Assembly: GCA_032622095.1 (NCBI GenBank)
Contig: CP136063.1
Span: 83,123,980 to 83,187,979 of the forward strand
DNA from: Siphonodentalium dalli
Lineage: Eukaryota; Mollusca; Scaphopoda; Gadilida; Siphonodentaliidae
Direction: 5' to 3'
Length of the DNA stretch: 64,000 bases
The position numbers were made by a program, and so were the translations under genes. Below are positions 19,152 to 30,287 of the stretch, piece after piece. Position 1 is the stretch's first letter, and every line of letters begins with the position of its first letter. The notes beneath the pieces were generated by a model, which ran no database searches, was not told the DNA's origin, and saw nothing but the letters and a program-made list of their open reading frames with translations.

Positions 19152-19572
19152 CAAGCTTGAGTTTAGTGTGCCTGTCATTTACAGAATGAGGTCGCCAGAG
19201 GTTAAATTTAGTGACGCTATCCCGCATAGGGTGCAAGCATCACTAAATTCACCCTCTGGGGAGCTCTTTTTGCATGGCCTTTTCTGCTATGGGAGACATT
19301 GACTCAGATTGAAGTTCCCAAATGGTGAATATTATGATGTACACCCATTGGGAACCTCGATTATGCAATGTGTCATCTGCCAATTTGGGGATATAGAGAA
19401 ACTAAACTAAAAAAGAAATAAAGAATCTTTCCAGAGAAGATGAGGCCTAAGCAGAATGAGGTCCCCAGAGGGTGAAATTAGAGAAGCTAGCCCACAATGC
19501 GGGATGGCATCACTAAATTAATCCTCTGGGTACATCATTCTGCAAATGACAGGCACACTAAACTCAGGCTTG
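19152..19572 (+). mobile_element. Family C hAT-like element, complete 421 bp with perfect 8-bp duplication
   Basis: Flanked by TATACCAC (19144-19151 and 19573-19580). Termini CAAGCTTGAGTTTAGTGTGC and, reversed, CAAGCCTGAGTTTAGTGTGC. From left to right: hairpin 1 ('gaggtcgccagagg...ccctctggggagctc'), a central inverted pair ('ctcagattgaagttccc' with complement in other copies; 'gatgaggcctaagcag'), and hairpin 2 ('gaggtccccagagggtg...atcctctgggtacatc'). No coding capacity. This is the reference copy for the family. Confidence 0.95.
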
Positions 19573-19580
19573 TATACCAC

Positions 19581-20339
19581 TGCTTAAAAAAAGAGGTTGA
19601 AACAGATTCTATTTTGAGAATTTCGATCCCGGAACTGTACAGGATTGTGGGAAAATCTGGCAAACAGATTTAGAAAGTGAATTAGTGATGACACTTTTAG
19701 GAGCTTCGTAAATAACATCTCCATACTTCATGATGTAAATTTGCCAAACTCTATAGGTAGTTATCACCATTAATCGAGGTTTGTGTCTTTCCATTAAGAA
19801 ACCAGGTATTTTCATAGAGGGTGCATTTTGGCAGAGTTCTAAGAACACTCTGTTTGTTATGTCAGAATTGTTTTAACATGCTCAATATGTTTGTGTGTTC
19901 GAAACAATCCATGTGTGCCCACTAAATCATAATTACTAACACAAGCTAAAGTAGATGTGAACTTGTATTGTGCATGTTCCTGTTATTATATTAAATATCA
20001 TGATTCATACGCTAATCTGGAATGTTGTGGATTTTTTTTTTAAACCGTCTCCTGGCCTGCAAAAGTTATGGGGAAAATACATTTTTTACCTCATGGAATA
20101 CAAATAGTTTTTGAAAAGTTCACCTCTCTGCTGCCAGTTTGGAAAATTCATCGAATTAAGAAATTATCCTTGTAAGTATTGTATTGAAGTACCTTCGTCC
20201 ACGGCTCCGTATTTGATATTTCTTATACACGATTGAGATATTTCGGTATTCAAAGAAAAACTGTAGGTATTCTCTATGTATTCATGGTTTCATACCTCCT
20301 GTTTTTAAAAAACATTGTTTGTATACCTCATTTTTTTAA
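19581..20339. other. No gene seen
   Basis: AT-rich sequence with a 79-codon minus-strand open frame (19609-19848) lacking a recognisable domain. Confidence 0.4.
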
Positions 20340-20440
20340 AGATTGACCTGTCTGTCTGTCCACCTGTCCGGGCATATATCTCAGTCATGGTTATCAAATA
20401 TGGATTAAATTTGGTATGGATGTTCGCCATCAGGACTGTC
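20340..20440 (+). repeat. Dispersed CTGT-microsatellite repeat
   Basis: Run 'ctgtctgtctgtccacctgt' followed by 'atatctcagtcatggttatc' and 'aaatttggtatggatgttcg', similar to the repeat at 45515-45760. Confidence 0.55.
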
Positions 20441-20489
20441 TTTAAAATAGGCCAATAGTTGTTTTCATGTGTCTACCTCAGTACCTGAG

Positions 20490-20548
20490 TACAGTAATGC
20501 TCTAATTAATCGACTCCTTAACACAGCAGAATTATGGGTAACTTTTCT
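20490..20548. mobile_element. Family A MITE, left end only
   Basis: TACAGTAATGCTCTAATTAA to 'gggtaacttttc'; breaks into the X repeat at about 20549. Confidence 0.85.
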
Positions 20549-20787
20549 GAGCTACAACAAATTAATGTGCATTAGGATTAACATATTGACAATTTGCATC
20601 GGCTCCCAACTGGGTACTCATTTAACACATACTATACTTGTATGATGCTAGATAATATGCAACTATGGTCTCGTGTTCAGGGAAACATATACCAGTAGCA
20701 CATGTTATGTGAACGAAGCCACCATTAGCTGTAAAGAGTTTGGTCAATCTCTATATGGCTGTTTGTTGAACTTATTATCATGGGAAC
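20549..20787 (-). repeat. Dispersed repeat X, copy 1 (inverted partner 24672-24914)
   Basis: Matches the reverse complement of 24672-24914, for example 'tttaacacatactatacttg', 'ggaaacatataccagtagca', 'catgttatg.gaac' and 'tgtttgttgaacttattatc'. The right edge contains the E-family motif GTTGAACTTATTAT, and an A element follows at the same position in both copies. Confidence 0.85.
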
Positions 20788-20969
20788 TACTGTAATTCCC
20801 TAAATAATCGACTCCTTAACCGCAGCAGAATTATGGGTAACTTTTCAGGATTTAGTCGGAAATATGGCTTTCCGATGAATGGCAACAAGCCATATTTCCG
20901 ACTAAATCCTGAAAAGTTACCCATAATTCTGCTGTGGTTAAGGAGTCGATTAATTAGAGCATTACCGTA
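20788..20969. mobile_element. Family A MITE, slightly shortened and hybrid
   Basis: Left end 'tactgtaattccctaaataa' is A1-like, right end 'attaattagagcattaccgt' is A2-like, so the arms mismatch near the ends. The apex is shortened: 'aaatatggctttccgatgaa' joins the arms directly. Confidence 0.88.
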
Positions 20970-21475
20970 TCTTAGTGATAGTTTATAAGATCTTAATGAA
21001 ATTTGGTAAGGAGATTTGCTATCACAACGACCCACATAGGACATATCAGGTTGGTTACAAACACAAATTTTATTGCAAAATTATTAAGCTACATGTATTA
21101 GGCTACTCTTAATTTTCCTCTAATCAAGGGACCCAGCAAACCACAATCAACATGCTCACCCCTCAACCACCATACAATAAATATCTAAGACCCCAACAAA
21201 AACAGCAACAACCATTTTTAATAAGTGAATTACCCATTTATGCAATGATATAGATGAATCTCCGTCGGGAAATTTAATAATGATTTTTCAGGTCATCATG
21301 CATACAGATCTTGTGCACAGTACTTGATGGAATTATTATTACCGAACAACCAATATTTGCTTTGAACAGAAGAAAAATGGATCTCAAAGTAAATCTGTTA
21401 TTTGTATACTGGCCAGGGAATTATAGATATCTAGCTTTAAACAGCTCTTGGGAACATTTCCATACTTAACAGCAT
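20970..21475. other. No gene seen
   Basis: AT-rich DNA. 'cttaatgaaatttggtaagg' near 20994 echoes the dispersed CTGT-type repeat. Confidence 0.4.
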
Positions 21476-21655
21476 GACACGTGTACACTTAACTGTAGAA
21501 ACTCAACCCATCTATTTAAACAATTACATATTTGCTGAATTACAGGTAAATCCTGTTGCAAACCTAAAGAACATGATCACCTTGTATTCTTTCAGTGATC
21601 TGCTAATGGGTTGTGCCCCTGTGTGTAGAGGCTATAATTCCATGTCTTCCCTCTA
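21476..21655 (+). repeat. Local direct repeat, copy 1 (partner 22119-22300)
   Basis: Shares 'catgatcaccttgtattctt', 'tcagtg', 'ctgctaatgggttgt' and 'aactcaacc.atctattt' with 22119-22300. Low-complexity frames only. Confidence 0.75.
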
Positions 21656-22118
21656 CTTAATTAACACAGGGTAATTAATAAACACCACATTAGGTTTGGA
21701 AACATGGCTAGCTGAGTGACTAATAATATTAGAGGTCTCATGATCCTTAAATCAAATGTAGTTATGCACGCATTTTGGTTGGACGAGACTGACATCATGA
21801 TGCAGGCATTTACACACAGGCCTGCAAATTTGAGGCGAATGACCGTTCAGTTCGCCTGGATGTTATCTAAAATGAAAATGCCGCAAACGAAAAACAGATC
21901 TCGCGATAACTAATTCGAACTTTTTTTGCTCGATCAAGTCCCAAAATGAGACATTCAAATTTATAACGTTAGTTCAATGAGTTGCCCATCTGTAGTTAAT
22001 AATACCAGTTGCAGTGATTTTAACAGTTTGTGTAACTCTTCTGCTAACCTATGGTATGGGTTACCTAAGCACAAACCAGGTGAACGAAAAACAGGTTACA
22101 CATAATTTTGAAACCTGC

Positions 22119-22300
22119 AGGCCTGTACACGTAAGAGTGGAAGCTCAACCTCTCTATTTTAAATCATTATATCATATTTGCAGAAATAATTTGTGTTGCA
22201 AACATTAGGACCTTCAGAACATGATCACCTTGTATTCTTTCAGTGGCCTGCTAATGGGTTGTATCAAAGGCCCTGTTTGTTGAAGCAATAATTCCACATG
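22119..22300 (+). repeat. Local direct repeat, copy 2
   Basis: Second copy of the 21476-21655 block; the overlap begins 'gcctgtacacgtaagagtgg'. Confidence 0.75.
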
Positions 22301-22801
22301 AGTGCATGCACCAAAGCCCTATGCTTATAATTGGGCCTGTGTGATACTTTTTCCGGGTCACTGGAGCCTTCACATGCTTGAGAAACACCAATACTTATGT
22401 AAGGCTAATCACAATGCCATGCACATTGAATACAAACACCTTGTTTGCTGGAGAATAAATGGGCTGGCTTTAGTGTTGGGTGGGAGTTTAGTTGCACAAG
22501 ATGTTTGTTAACACCACTGGTTGATGAAACCATTGGGAACTCAAAATTGGGCTGAAGGTGGATATTGACTGAATGGGCCAGTGTTCACTGATTGAACAGA
22601 CAGTTCACTTGTCGCTGGCTACCCTCATGCTTGTAAGTTGCTGTTCTATGTGAACAAATCTGGTATGTTTTATAATAAAAATAATTTACCCCAAGCCTGC
22701 GTGATGATGTAATCTGTTGATGGATATCAGTTATTACATCAAATGCATTTTGTCTTTATAGAATCAGTACTCACATGGTACGTCACACCACTGTTGACTT
22801 A

Positions 22802-23857
22802 GGCCAAACTTTTTTATTTTTCTGCTTTACGGATTTTTTTAACCTTGTTTTGGTAGGGTCGGTCGGAAAAAAAATAAAAATAAAAATGCTTGAACCATTT
22901 TATTTTTTTTGGACATTCGCTAAGGTGGTAATTGTGTCTTTGTAATTCTCTGTCAGTCATTTATAGAGAACAGTTTTCGGACGTATATCACAAAATTCAA
23001 ATCCAGTACTATTATTTGAAACATAGCTCAGATTATTGAATAATATTGAAAAACTGCAGAAGTAATGAGTTTGTTTTTGTTCAACATTTTAATTATTGAA
23101 TAAATGGACTCCCACTTTCAGTTATAATATATACATTGAAAAAGTCTATTATTCATCTGGATGGATGTCATGGAAAAATAAGTAGCCGACAGATAACATA
23201 TTTGCAGAAGGATTCCTATTAGTTGGTGGGAAATGTTCACATAATAATAAATTTGTTTAGAACTTGTTGAACTTATTATCTGAACATTTCCTAAGGAATC
23301 TACTTGTCTGGTCAATGAGTATTTAGTATAGAGAGGGTTAATACACACATGGGAATGCTGAGATTAGTGGTAGTGATAAAAAGTGAATGTGTAGTTAACT
23401 TGAGTAAACCCACATACTCATTAGCTTGTCATTCCTATCTGAGAAACCTTGTGGACTGTTATTGGTCTTCAGTCATAAAGATCACCATAAATTCCCAGGA
23501 ATACAAAACTGATGTATTCTAAAGGCCATTTAATGTTTTAAAGAGATGTCAAGATTCATAGAAAGCATACATGTATCTTGGTGGCAGAAGCATATATAAA
23601 CTCAAGCTGACTTCTCAGTTTTCAACTTGGATGTAGTTAAAAGTAATTAAAGCCAGAGATGTCTATAGTTGGGGGTGTCCTAGGCATCTTTAATCACCAG
23701 TGAAATGTGGTTAGATAATTTGTTACTGATAAGCAGAAACAGCTATGGTCGGCTGTGAAAATAAAAATAAAAATTATATTTGATTTTTATTTCCTTGTCA
23801 GGCCACAGAAAACAGAGTCGGCAGATCCGTAAAGCAGTAAAATAAAAAAGTTTGGCC
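22802..23857. mobile_element. Possible PIF/Harbinger-like element, 1056 bp, TTA-flanked
   Basis: Inverted ends GGCCAAACTTTTTTATTTTT and AAATAAAAAAGTTTGGCC, continuing with 'ctgctttacggat' against 'atccgtaaagcag' (about 40 bp). TTA lies outside both ends (22799-22801 and 23858-23860); a 3-bp TTA/TAA duplication and GG...CC ends fit PIF/Harbinger elements. There is no transposase frame. A family E element lies inside. A related end 'tggtttacggatttatttgg' is at about 27490. Confidence 0.6.
23123..23341 (+). mobile_element. Family E element, copy 2, nested
   Basis: Blocks 'agtctattattcatctgg', 'ccgacagataacatatttgc', 'aggattcctatta' and 'gttgaacttattatctgaac', right end 'gtcaatgagtatttagtata' and GAGAGGGTTAA (TTAA 23338-23341). 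Confidence 0.75.
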
Positions 23858-23979
23858 TTATGTCTGAAAAAAAAAACATACATCGCATGAACATGCAACC
23901 TATATTGTATCCCGATTGTATATGTTCTTGTAAGCACCAATCCTAATTAAGAGTCCATTTGACTTGTTCCATTACAATA

Positions 23980-24098
23980 TACAGCAATGCCCTAAATAAT
24001 CAACTCCTTAACCACAGCAGAATTATGGGTAATTTTTCAGGATTTTTACCCATAATTCTGCTTTGGTTAAGGAGTCAATTATTTAGGGCATTACTTTA
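23980..24098. mobile_element. Family A MITE, apex deleted (119 bp)
   Basis: Both ends present ('tacagcaatgccctaaataa' and 'atttagggcattacttta'), but the hairpin top is gone: 'tttttcaggatttttaccca' joins the two arms. It is a shorter but still perfect foldback of the A1 subtype. Confidence 0.9.
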
Positions 24099-24574
24099 TG
24101 ATAGGATATACACTACATGGACATGAAATGTAATTCGGCAAAAATTAGATATTGACCTCAATTGACCTAAGAAATTTTTATATAGAAAAAGAAAACTGTT
24201 TAACAAAATTTGCATTTTCGAATGATTGCTAATGTTCACCAGAATCTATATAGGAAAATAGTAAATAACTTTTAAGAATAATTACTTAGTATAATTTTGC
24301 CAAGAAGATAGACTGCACCTTTAATATAAGCTTTTGACCACTTTTCCAGAGTATTAGGAATCGACAACAAGTGAAAGCCGATGATTTGAGAAATATTATA
24401 GCAGAAGAAGTTCTCTGACACTACATGTACAAGTTCTTAACATCTATGTGTCTTGGTAATATACCTGCACAAAGTCACCTGGGGGTCACTGAAACTTACG
24501 TGATGGTAGTGACTTGAGCCCTACATGAACCGTTGTCTTATTACTGTCTATTTTGCTGTATGCTGCCTCTAAAC

Positions 24575-24611
24575 AGTTTTACCCATTCTATACTAAGTAA
24601 TCGTTGGCGAG
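24575..24611 (-). mobile_element. Family E end fragment
   Basis: Reads 'ttttacccattctatactaa' then 'gtaatcgttggcgag', a decayed version of TTAACCCTTTCTATACTAAA; the remainder may be continued by repeat X after the A insertion. Confidence 0.55.
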
Positions 24612-24671
24612 TATAGTAATGCCCTAAATAATCAACTCCTTAAGGAGTCGATTATTTAGGGAATTACTGTA
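24612..24671. mobile_element. Family A MITE reduced to its ends (60 bp)
   Basis: Reads 'tatagtaatgccctaaataa' then 'tcaactccttaaggagtcga' then 'ttatttagggaattactgta'. Only the outer ~30 bp of each arm remain, still a nearly perfect palindrome. It occupies the same place relative to repeat X as the larger copy at 20788-20969. Confidence 0.92.
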
Positions 24672-24914
24672 GTTCCGATCATAATAAGTTCAACAAACGG
24701 CTATATGGAGATTGACCAAACTGTAACAGCTAGTGGTGGCTTTGTTCGCATAACATGTGCTACTGGTATATGTTTCCCTGAATAAGAGACCATTTCTGCA
24801 TATTATCTACATCATACAAGTATAGTATGTGTTAAATGAGTACCCAGTTTGGAGCCAATGCAAATTGTCAGTATGTTAATCCTATAAATGCATATAAATT
24901 TGTTGCAGCTCAGA
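24672..24914 (+). repeat. Dispersed repeat X, copy 2
   Basis: Inverted partner of 20549-20787, beginning 'gttccgatcataataagttc' and ending 'tttgttgcagctcag'. Confidence 0.85.
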
Positions 24915-24929
24915 TTGCGTCCTCGGTCT

Positions 24930-25176
24930 AAAACCCTTTCATGATGGTAGCTGCGCTGGTGCAGCATTAAAGATCTTGTGTCATACATTCTATTTTATAT
25001 GCGAGTCTGCCATAGGGATCCTCGCATAAATAAGAGAATGCACTGTTTTACAAGGTGCAGGTAAATATTGTTAGGCCAATATATGTGTTCTCTTATATAT
25101 GCAAGGTTCCCTATGGGAGACTCGCATATATAAGAGAATGCATTGACACAGGAAGCTCGAGTCGTGAAAGTGTTAA
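24930..25176 (-). mobile_element. Family B-prime TTAA-type MITE
   Basis: Begins 'aaaaccctttcatgatggta' and ends 'gtgaaagtgttaa' (TTAA 25173-25176). It contains two degenerate palindromes ('tatgcgagtctgccataggg' and 'gcaaggttccctatgggaga') around 'aaatattgttag'. Opposite orientation to 6709-6894. Confidence 0.82.
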
Positions 25177-25740
25177 ACATGTATTTTTTATGTGAGGGTA
25201 ATTTAAAAAAATAAATTTGTTCATGATAATTTGATGATAACCGAGATAATTTATTTAAAATTTGGAGTTGAAAATGGAATAAGAGTTGAATTTATTGTTA
25301 TATGACTGGATGCTTCTAAAAAAAAAAAACACATCAGTGTGTCTCACATCGGAAATTAATCATAAGTCAATTCCAATTTATAATTGCCTGACACTATATA
25401 TACACAAAATGTACTCTTTGTCATAAACTTATGATTGTTGCTCATTTCCTTTAATAATTCAGTTGTTTTTTAGTCTTGTGCTACAAGTCTCCAACACATT
25501 TTCTTATCTATTGCAGATAGAAAGCATTATTAAACTGGGCATGATTGGCTACAGACTGGGCTGAACTTCTATCTGTGCACTAAAAACACTAGGAAAAAGT
25601 TAATCCCACACATTTCAAAGCATACTTGACAAGCGATCTGTCACTACTGCTCCCATCGGATTATGCTACTGTAATTCTACCTTGGTATGTATATCGCTAT
25701 GTTTACAAATCGCTACATTTGTAATTAAATCACAGAAAAC
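25177..25740. other. No gene seen
   Basis: AT-rich DNA with an A run at 25319-25330; no repeat termini or coding signal. Confidence 0.4.
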
Positions 25741-27015
25741 CATGTATTGCAATACTACGTGCTGGTGTATTCATTATTCAGCCCTGAACTCTGGTGACTC
25801 ACGCTGGTATTGCTGTAGATTGATATCTTCATGTCAGAAAAACAATGTTTTTGTCATGTTAATACTCTTTTGCATGGATTGCTTAATAACGAGAATAGGA
25901 GCGCATTGACTGATATTGAATTTGGGCGTTGATTGGTTACTAAAGAATTCTATCGTTTATTCACAGTGCCACCTCGTGACTGGTTGATATTATACTCTGC
26001 AACTTTTTCACTTGTTTTGAAGCAGTTTTTATGCATTTGAACTTTAGTGATTTTCTGCTTTTGAATGTCAACACCCTAGGTACTAAATTCCATGAATTAG
26101 TTACCAATTTGTAAAGTTGTAGATTTTGTAGAATACAAATTGTCTATTTTTCTCTATTGGATTGTTGAGATTATAACTAAACACTCTTCATAGATTCTGG
26201 ATGTTGATATTAAATATGCAATGTTAAATTACTATCACTAAATTTGTTATGTTGGATATTGCATAACTAATTATTTAGTTGCAAAAATATGTTTTTATGG
26301 CAATAAACATGGTGTATTCACTAGTGCTATCACAGACAATGTGTATTGCAAAACAACCAGAGACAGTGCTAGTGTTGTTCACAATTCAGCCCTGTTAATA
26401 ATTTTTTGCATTGATTGCTACTGTGAATAGGAGAGCATTGACAGTTATTGAATTTGGCGTTGATTGGTAACTAAAGAATTCTATAGTTTATTCACAGTTC
26501 CAACAAGTAACTGATTGATATTTTCTGCTAATCTGTCTTAAGTTCTGAGGCAGTTCTCAATTGCATTAGAACTCCAATGTATTTTCTGCCTTTGTATGTC
26601 AACACGTACCCCACCAAATTCTGGTGACTCGATCACTCTAGTATTTGAATTTGAGATCTTTCTATCAGAAAAACATTTTTGTCAAGTGCCATGTTGACAT
26701 TTACTGCAACACATACTCGTGTTTACATAGCAGTTTTCTTATGCATTTGAACTCAATGTTTTGTCTACTTTTTTTATGTCAACACTTCACAAAATTCCAT
26801 AAGATAACAATTTGTAAAGTTGTAGAAGACAAAATATTCTCATGTACCTTTCTCTATTCGATGATAGCAATATTGATAGAATCATAAGAAAACAGGCACT
26901 CTATGAATCCTGAATGTTAATTGTTTATGTAATATCACTCAGTACGCTCACTCAGTTTGGCTAAATATTGCATGACTATTATTTGTCTATTGAGTTGCAA
27001 ACAATAGCTTTTTAA
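25741..27015 (+). repeat. Complex AT-rich tandem repeat O, about two to three diverged units
   Basis: Blocks recur in order: 'tattgcaa.ac' with 'attcagccctg' (25746 and 26342), 'ggag.gcattga' with 'ttgattgg.aactaaagaattctat' (25900 and 26432), 'atgcatttgaact' with 'atgtcaacac' (26031, 26560 and 26745), 'aatttgtaaagttgtag' (26106 and 26809), and 'ctctatt.gat' with 'gaatcctgaatgtt' or 'gattctggatgttg'. Spacing is about 530-700 bp. Short open frames follow the repeats. It may be a decayed satellite. Confidence 0.65.
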
Positions 27016-27557
27016 TGCAGTCAACTTCGGGAGATTTAGTCGATAGGTTATTTTAAACTTTACCACTCTAGAATTTGTGTTCGATGTATATCTACGGTAT
27101 GAAGTTATATAACCTATTCAGTTACTTTAAATTTAATACTAAGCGGGGTCTCGCACAAAACACTGTTAATGTCTATTGATGTCTATTGCTGATTATAACT
27201 GTCAAGGTGAATACTGACTTTCAGCTTTTCATATAAATTGACCTAAATCTCTGCCTACGTACTCTTAAAATATTCATTATGCCCAATAATATCCATAACA
27301 CACAAAAAAACTTGTGTTTTGTTATGGAAATCAGCTTACAAAAATTGTATAGGTGTAAAATTCGGGGTTTTTACTTTATTACTTTATTTTTTGCAATTTG
27401 CAACACTATTCACCCAATTGTGTGAAAGTGTGAATCAGCACCTCAAAGCACTACATATTAGTATTATTAGGCATTTCATTTTTTATTACTTGGTTTACGG
27501 ATTTATTTGGCTCAAAGGTAGGGGATGTGGGAGTAAAAAAAATAAAAAATAAAATCT
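27016..27557. other. No gene; possible Harbinger-like end near 27490
   Basis: AT-rich DNA. 'tggtttacggatttatttgg' and the following A-rich stretch resemble the end of the 22802-23857 element. Confidence 0.4.
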
Positions 27558-27894
27558 GTATATTTTTTTTAACTCATGTTTCATGCTTTGTGACTTTTCT
27601 GAGCTGATATCGCAATAAATATTTAATTAATTACCCAGGATAAATTCCACAATTGTAAGCGACGCAAAGCAAAATCGCTCACAAATTCACTTAAGTTGTG
27701 AAATTTCTAGTTAGGACCTTCACCTACAGTGAAGTACATTATTAAGGAATATAAAATAACTAAGAAATATATTCCCTGCATTAGTTTTTCGACTTTATAA
27801 GTCAAAACTTCAAAAAGTTCCAAGGTTTTGTACTGGTGGAATATGATCTCTATGGGCGTTGTTAGCCAGAGTAGATAGTCATGGCATGTTCTAG
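27558..27894 (+). mobile_element. Family D element, copy 4
   Basis: Shares with 15171-15512 the blocks 'gacttttctgagctgatatc', 'taattacccaggataaattc', 'gtaagcgacgcaaagcaaaa' and 'acttcaaaaagttccaaggt', and the right end 'ttagccagagtaga.agtcatggcatg'. Confidence 0.85.
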
Positions 27895-27955
27895 ACTGTT
27901 GACACACACATTTTAACATGTTTGCTTCAATTAAAATAGGGTATACCTATAATAT

Positions 27956-27990
27956 GTTAGCCAGAGTAGAGATTCATGGCATGATCTGTC
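27956..27990 (+). mobile_element. Family D right-end fragment
   Basis: 'gttagccagagtagagattc' then 'atggcatgatctgtc', a solo terminus 60 bp from the D copy ending at 27894. Confidence 0.75.
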
Positions 27991-28143
27991 AACAGTCCTG
28001 ATATTCACAGATTGATGGCGTCATCGGTACAGGACACACAGTGTGTATTCCAGTCCCCATGTACTAAGAGAAATTTATATAATATCAATTGCATCAGCTT
28101 GCAGTTAATATGGTTTCTAGTTTCCTATTCAGGGTTAGTATCT

Positions 28144-28781
28144 GATCATGCCATGAATCTCTACTCTGGCTACACCTGTAGAGAGATCATGCTCATCCAG
28201 TGGAAAACATGGGAACTTTTTTGATGTTCTGACAGGGAAGTTTATAACATTGAAAAAACAGTGCAGGTAAAATATTTCTTAGTTAATATACCTCCTCCTT
28301 GATAATGTATTTCACAGTGGGTGAAGGTCCCAGCTCAAGATTGCTTGATTTAAGTGACTTGATTGGGCCAGGGTTCGCACTGCCGATTGCCAAATTTGCC
28401 AATGGCAAAAAATATTTTCATTTGGCAAAAAATAATTTCTGTTGGCAAAAATATTGGCAAGAGAAAATTTTCGTCCAGTGCCAACCCTGGATTGGGCCGA
28501 TTTTTATATACATCGCTCAGCATCATGTAATTTCTCCAGGGAAATAATTCAATGTTTAATCCAATATCGACTCACAAAAATCATGCAATCTCGAGCTGGG
28601 ACAACCCCCCTACTTTGAAATATATTGCCTATGAACAAGTATTAACAAAGAAATATATTCTATGCTTTATCTGTTCAATGTTATAAAGTTCCCCATCGGA
28701 ACATCATAAGTTCTCATATTTTGAAATTGTTGAATATGATCTCTTGTTGTATGAGCCAGATTAGAAATTCATGACATGATC
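28144..28781 (-). mobile_element. Family D element with both termini, interrupted by a hAT element
   Basis: Left GATCATGCCATGAATCTCTA, right 'agccagattagaaattcatg' then 'acatgatc', giving inverted ends of about 28 bp. Body blocks 'gtgggtgaaggtcccagctc' and 'atgcaatctcgagctgggac' are themselves inverted around the centre. The hAT element 28369-28489 splits it. Removing the insert and one duplication leaves about 509 bp, the best estimate of D length. Confidence 0.85.
28369..28489 (-). mobile_element. hAT-like mini-element G1, 121 bp, perfect 8-bp duplication
   Basis: Flanked by GATTGGGC (28361-28368 and 28490-28497). Termini CAGGGTTCGCACTGCCGA and, reversed, CAGGGTTGGCACTGGACG. It consists only of the two ends of the 939-bp G2 element (11104-12042) in inverse orientation, with five or six TTGGCAAA-type motifs and no interior. 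A clean internal-deletion derivative that still jumped. Confidence 0.95.
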
Positions 28782-28948
28782 TGGCTTGGTATCGGTAATA
28801 TTTAGGAGATAAATACATTCTTTGAGTCAAGACATTTGGGGATTTGAGGACGATAATAGTCTTTAAACGAGCCAGCTTGGCATTTTTCTCAGTTGTGATT
28901 AATTTTGACTATTGAAATCTCTGCCTCTCAGGTTGGAAACTGAGACTC

Positions 28949-29169
28949 TATAGTAATGCCCTAAATAATCAACTCCTTAACCACAGCAGAATTATGGGTA
29001 ATTTTTCAGGATTTAGTTGGATATATGGCTTGTTACCAAATATTCATCGGAAAGCTATCACTGAAAACTTTCTAATGAATGGCAACAAGCCATATTTCTG
29101 ACTAAATCCTGAAAAATTACCCATAATTCTTCTGTGGCTAAGGAGTAGATTATTTAGGGCATTACTGTA
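28949..29169. mobile_element. Family A MITE, full length, diverged apex
   Basis: 'tatagtaatgccctaaataa' to 'ttatttagggcattactgta', A1 subtype. The apex carries several substitutions ('ttaccaaatattcatcggaa', 'aactttctaatgaatgg'), so it is an older copy. Confidence 0.9.
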
Positions 29170-29248
29170 GGTAATTGAGGGGTGAGTGAGGGTGGGAGGT
29201 GTTCATGATGTTGAGGTGTTTAACTGAACTCAGCCTTCATGCTTCTCC

Positions 29249-29463
29249 TTAACACTTTCAGTGCCAAGTCCGATTTTTGTATCAACCCATATTTCCTTGA
29301 TCATTTTTCAACTTTATTGATTATAATAATGTGATATATTGATGGAAAGAGCTCTTAGAGCTCATTCCATCAATGTATGACATTATTATAATCAATAAAT
29401 TTGAAAAGTGATCAAGGAAATATGGGTTGATAGAAAAATCGGACTTGGCACTGAAAGGGTAAA
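29249..29463. mobile_element. Family B3 TTAA-type foldback MITE
   Basis: TTAA at 29249-29252, with a degenerate TAAA at the right. Arms CACTTTCAGTGCCAAGTCCG and its complement extend about 100 bp, containing 'tgatcatttttcaactttat' and 'gattataataatgt', and meet at 'gagctcttagagctc'. The ends resemble B2 (AGTGCCA, GATTTTTGTATCAACCCAT), but the B-core is absent. Confidence 0.85.
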
Positions 29464-30034
29464 TAACAATCCACTTCTCCCTAATAAACACAGTCGTCTC
29501 AATTCAGATTTTTTGGCTTCGTCAATCCGCTATGGCAACCATTGCCATGGGTCCAGTTTGCTTCAGCAAATGGCTTCGGCATTGCTGATTGCTGTAGCCA
29601 ATTATATGGCTGTAAACATATAGCGAGAAGTATACCTCTGGGCTGGTCCCTGCCCAAATACTTTCAGTGGAGAAACCTCCCATCTTCATCCCCAGGGACT
29701 GCCTTGACATTTTGGTATTGAGTGAAATCATGCGAGTATAAAGTTAAGCTTTTCCGACAGTACCCTGACAGTACTAATAAGTTGCGGAAGCTCCCCCAGA
29801 CTGTACGTGCCATTTGTCATCGCGATACATGATTGCCTCGGAATCAGAGATGACATATCTTCATGTGTTGTCTCGGAAACCAGATATGTCCTATGATAAG
29901 AGGAAGAAGTGGACAGAAATTGATTTTCTTCTTGGGATATTCTTGTGGCGTCATATTCAGCCATGCTATAGTGTCATATTGATATTAATATTATATTTCA
30001 TTATACTTGGTCAATTTTTGTTTATGGAGTTGGG

Positions 30035-30287
30035 CAAGCCTTGAAATAGTGTGTCTGTCATTTGCAGAATGAGGTTCCCAGTGGGTGAATTTAGTGATGC
30101 TACCCCGCATAGCGAGCTAGCATCACCAAATTCACCCTCTGGGAACCTCATTCTGCTGAGGTGTAAGCAGAATGAGGTCCCCAGAGGGTGAATTTGGTGA
30201 TGCTAGCCCGCTATGCGGGTAGCATCACTAAATTCACTCTCTGGGGACCTCATTCTGCAAATGACAGACACACTATTTCAAGGCTTG
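30035..30287. mobile_element. Family C hAT-like double-hairpin element (253 bp)
   Basis: Termini CAAGCCTTGAAATAGTGTGT and its complement. Two adjacent foldbacks: 'gaggttcccagtgggtgaat...attcaccctctgggaacctc' and 'gaggtccccagagggtgaat...attcactctctggggacctc'. Compare 38583-38836, the same short subtype. No 8-bp duplication was seen (gagttggg against atgcccag). Confidence 0.9.
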
